Below the pieces are notes generated by a model. That model did not search any database and had not been told where the DNA came from. It saw only the letters and a program-made list of their open reading frames with translations. Below are positions 63,244-64,000 of a stretch of DNA of 64,000 nucleotides, one piece after another. Location of the stretch: assembly GCA_002748705.1 (NCBI GenBank), contig PDSZ01000023.1, forward strand, positions 124,001 through 188,000. The letters are read 5' to 3'. The position numbers and the translations under genes are program-made. This DNA comes from Candidatus Fermentibacterota bacterium (lineage in GTDB: Bacteria; Fermentibacterota; Fermentibacteria; Fermentibacterales; Fermentibacteraceae). Position 1 is the stretch's first letter; each line of letters starts with the position of its first letter.

Positions 63244-64000
63244 GCAGAAGAATATTTATCGCGGCTGTTCTTTTCGCTCTCCTTTCAGGGTGCGGAGAAC
63301 AACAGGGTGAAACCGTTCCGTCAGCTGCTTCAGACACAACTGTCGTCAGAACAATGCCTGAAACTCCCCTTGAGGTAGCCCTTCAGTTCTCGAACCTTCT
63401 GGGCATGAATGATCCTGAGTGTATTGAGCTTCTTGCTCCTGAGCTGAAGGATTCAGTTGTTTCCACCGGTTTCTCTCCCTGGGAATTCTTCGGCAGATGG
63501 CGGGGCTTTGACCAGGGGGGCAGGCTTACCCCTGTTCTTCCAGGTCCTGACAGCCTCTACAGAACCAGTTACTACTGCTCCATAGTCAGGCTTGAGGAAC
63601 TGCCGCCTGTAATACGAATGGATTTTGTTCTGCTGAATGGTTCCTGGTTCATAGAGCGCATTGAGAATGAGCTTACTGGAAATGCCATTGATTCCCTCAG
63701 TGTTGAGTATCAGGCTGCTGTTATTCTCTCGAATCCTGATCTTCTCAGAGAGATGCGACTTGCAGGAATGCTTCTTAAAGATGTAGATCTGGACAGAGAG
63801 GTTCACTGGTCTTCTTGGCATGCAGCTGAGGCAGCAGGCACATCCTTTGAAGATTATGTTGCAGGTCTCTCTCAGGAGAGTTATTCAGTTATGGCTCTGA
63901 GCAATGTAAGGGCAGCTGCCAAACTTCAGATAGTGCAGGACAGAGCCACTTTTCAGGTAACCGATTTTCCTGTTGAACTCAGGGAACTGGTTGCTGCCTG
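63240..64000 (+). CDS. lipoprotein of unknown function, cut by window
   Basis: The frame opens at GTG 63240, overlapping the ATPase stop, and reads a lipoprotein signal with lipobox LLSGC (Cys17), then about 230 residues of mixed soluble sequence before the right edge. No signature I recognise. It is probably the last or middle gene of the ATPase operon; it could be a pilus-assembly or envelope component. Confidence 0.65.
   Translation, partial: MSRRIFIAAVLFALLSGCGEQQGETVPSAASDTTVVRTMPETPLEVALQFSNLLGMNDPECIELLAPELKDSVVSTGFSPWEFFGRWRGFDQGGRLTPVLPGPDSLYRTSYYCSIVRLEELPPVIRMDFVLLNGSWFIERIENELTGNAIDSLSVEYQAAVILSNPDLLREMRLAGMLLKDVDLDREVHWSSWHAAEAAGTSFEDYVAGLSQESYSVMALSNVRAAAKLQIVQDRATFQVTDFPVELRELVAA

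Noticed and set aside
1..64000. tRNA, rRNA, CRISPR, insertion sequences and prophage
   Set aside because: No cloverleaf-like genes, repeat-spacer arrays, transposase genes or integrase genes were seen.

Overview
The window looks like a chromosomal stretch of a Gram-negative, probably anaerobic bacterium. The evidence is a set of outer-envelope lipoproteins with clear lipoboxes, an RlpA-like protein, a WbaP-type polyprenyl sugar transferase, a PyrK/PyrD-1B pair (NAD-linked pyrimidine synthesis) and a Thi4-type thiazole synthase. Several secreted proteins end in type IX secretion (T9SS) type-A-like sorting domains. T9SS-like cargo without obvious Bacteroidetes housekeeping context suggests a Fibrobacteres-Chlorobi-Bacteroidetes-related or candidate-phylum lineage (Fermentibacterota-like). 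That placement is an inference and was not tested. Genes are densely packed, overlap by a few bases, and often use TTG or GTG starts. I see no tRNA, rRNA, CRISPR array, insertion sequence or prophage.

Layout. 1-1873: minus-strand RNA methyltransferase (cut by the left edge), alpha/beta hydrolase and thioesterase. 2222-6424: small zinc-finger-like protein, DUF523, an ABC-2 exporter pair and a secreted propeller-like protein. 6512-8587: groES-groEL with a strong terminator and a candidate sigma-54 promoter. 8807-11148: hutH, then a TPP riboswitch controlling thi4. 11142-14357: a minus-strand vitamin B6 cluster (secreted protein, pdxS, pdxT, DUF89 phosphatase, FmdB-like protein). 14831-18325: surface polysaccharide genes (WbaP-like, DegT aminotransferase, GT2). 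18357-27179: EamA transporters, a secreted peptidylarginine-deiminase-like enzyme, DUF362 ferredoxin, alanine racemase, metallo-hydrolase, NamZ-like muramidase and a phosphoesterase.

27408-35514: integral membrane glycosyltransferases surrounding a decayed sulfatase gene and a visibly AT-rich two-gene island (FG-GAP protein plus TIM-barrel-like protein with a sorting domain). 35709-39221: radC, mscS, lepB and an unknown gene. 39610-41894: two propeller lipoproteins behind a strong promoter. 42075-44473: Trk/Ktr potassium uptake. 44563-51471: class II aldolase, then pyrC, a TPR lipoprotein, pyrK, pyrD, an RlpA-like lipoprotein and pyrF, all overlapping. 51628-56822: a C25 (gingipain-family) peptidase and a partner protein with a sorting domain. 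57246-64000: a GT51 glycosyltransferase with a large unknown N-terminal half, a four-repeat tail-anchored protein, pyrimidine-nucleoside phosphorylase, a GspE/PilB ATPase and a lipoprotein cut by the right edge.

The most interesting items are: a Thi4 with Met where Cys or His is expected, under a riboswitch whose P1 stem contains the ribosome binding site; the sulfatase relic; the AT-rich secreted-protein island; the sigma-54-like groESL promoter; the DUF89 phosphatase in the pyridoxal-phosphate operon; and the gingipain-like protease whose sorting domain is absent but present on the next gene.
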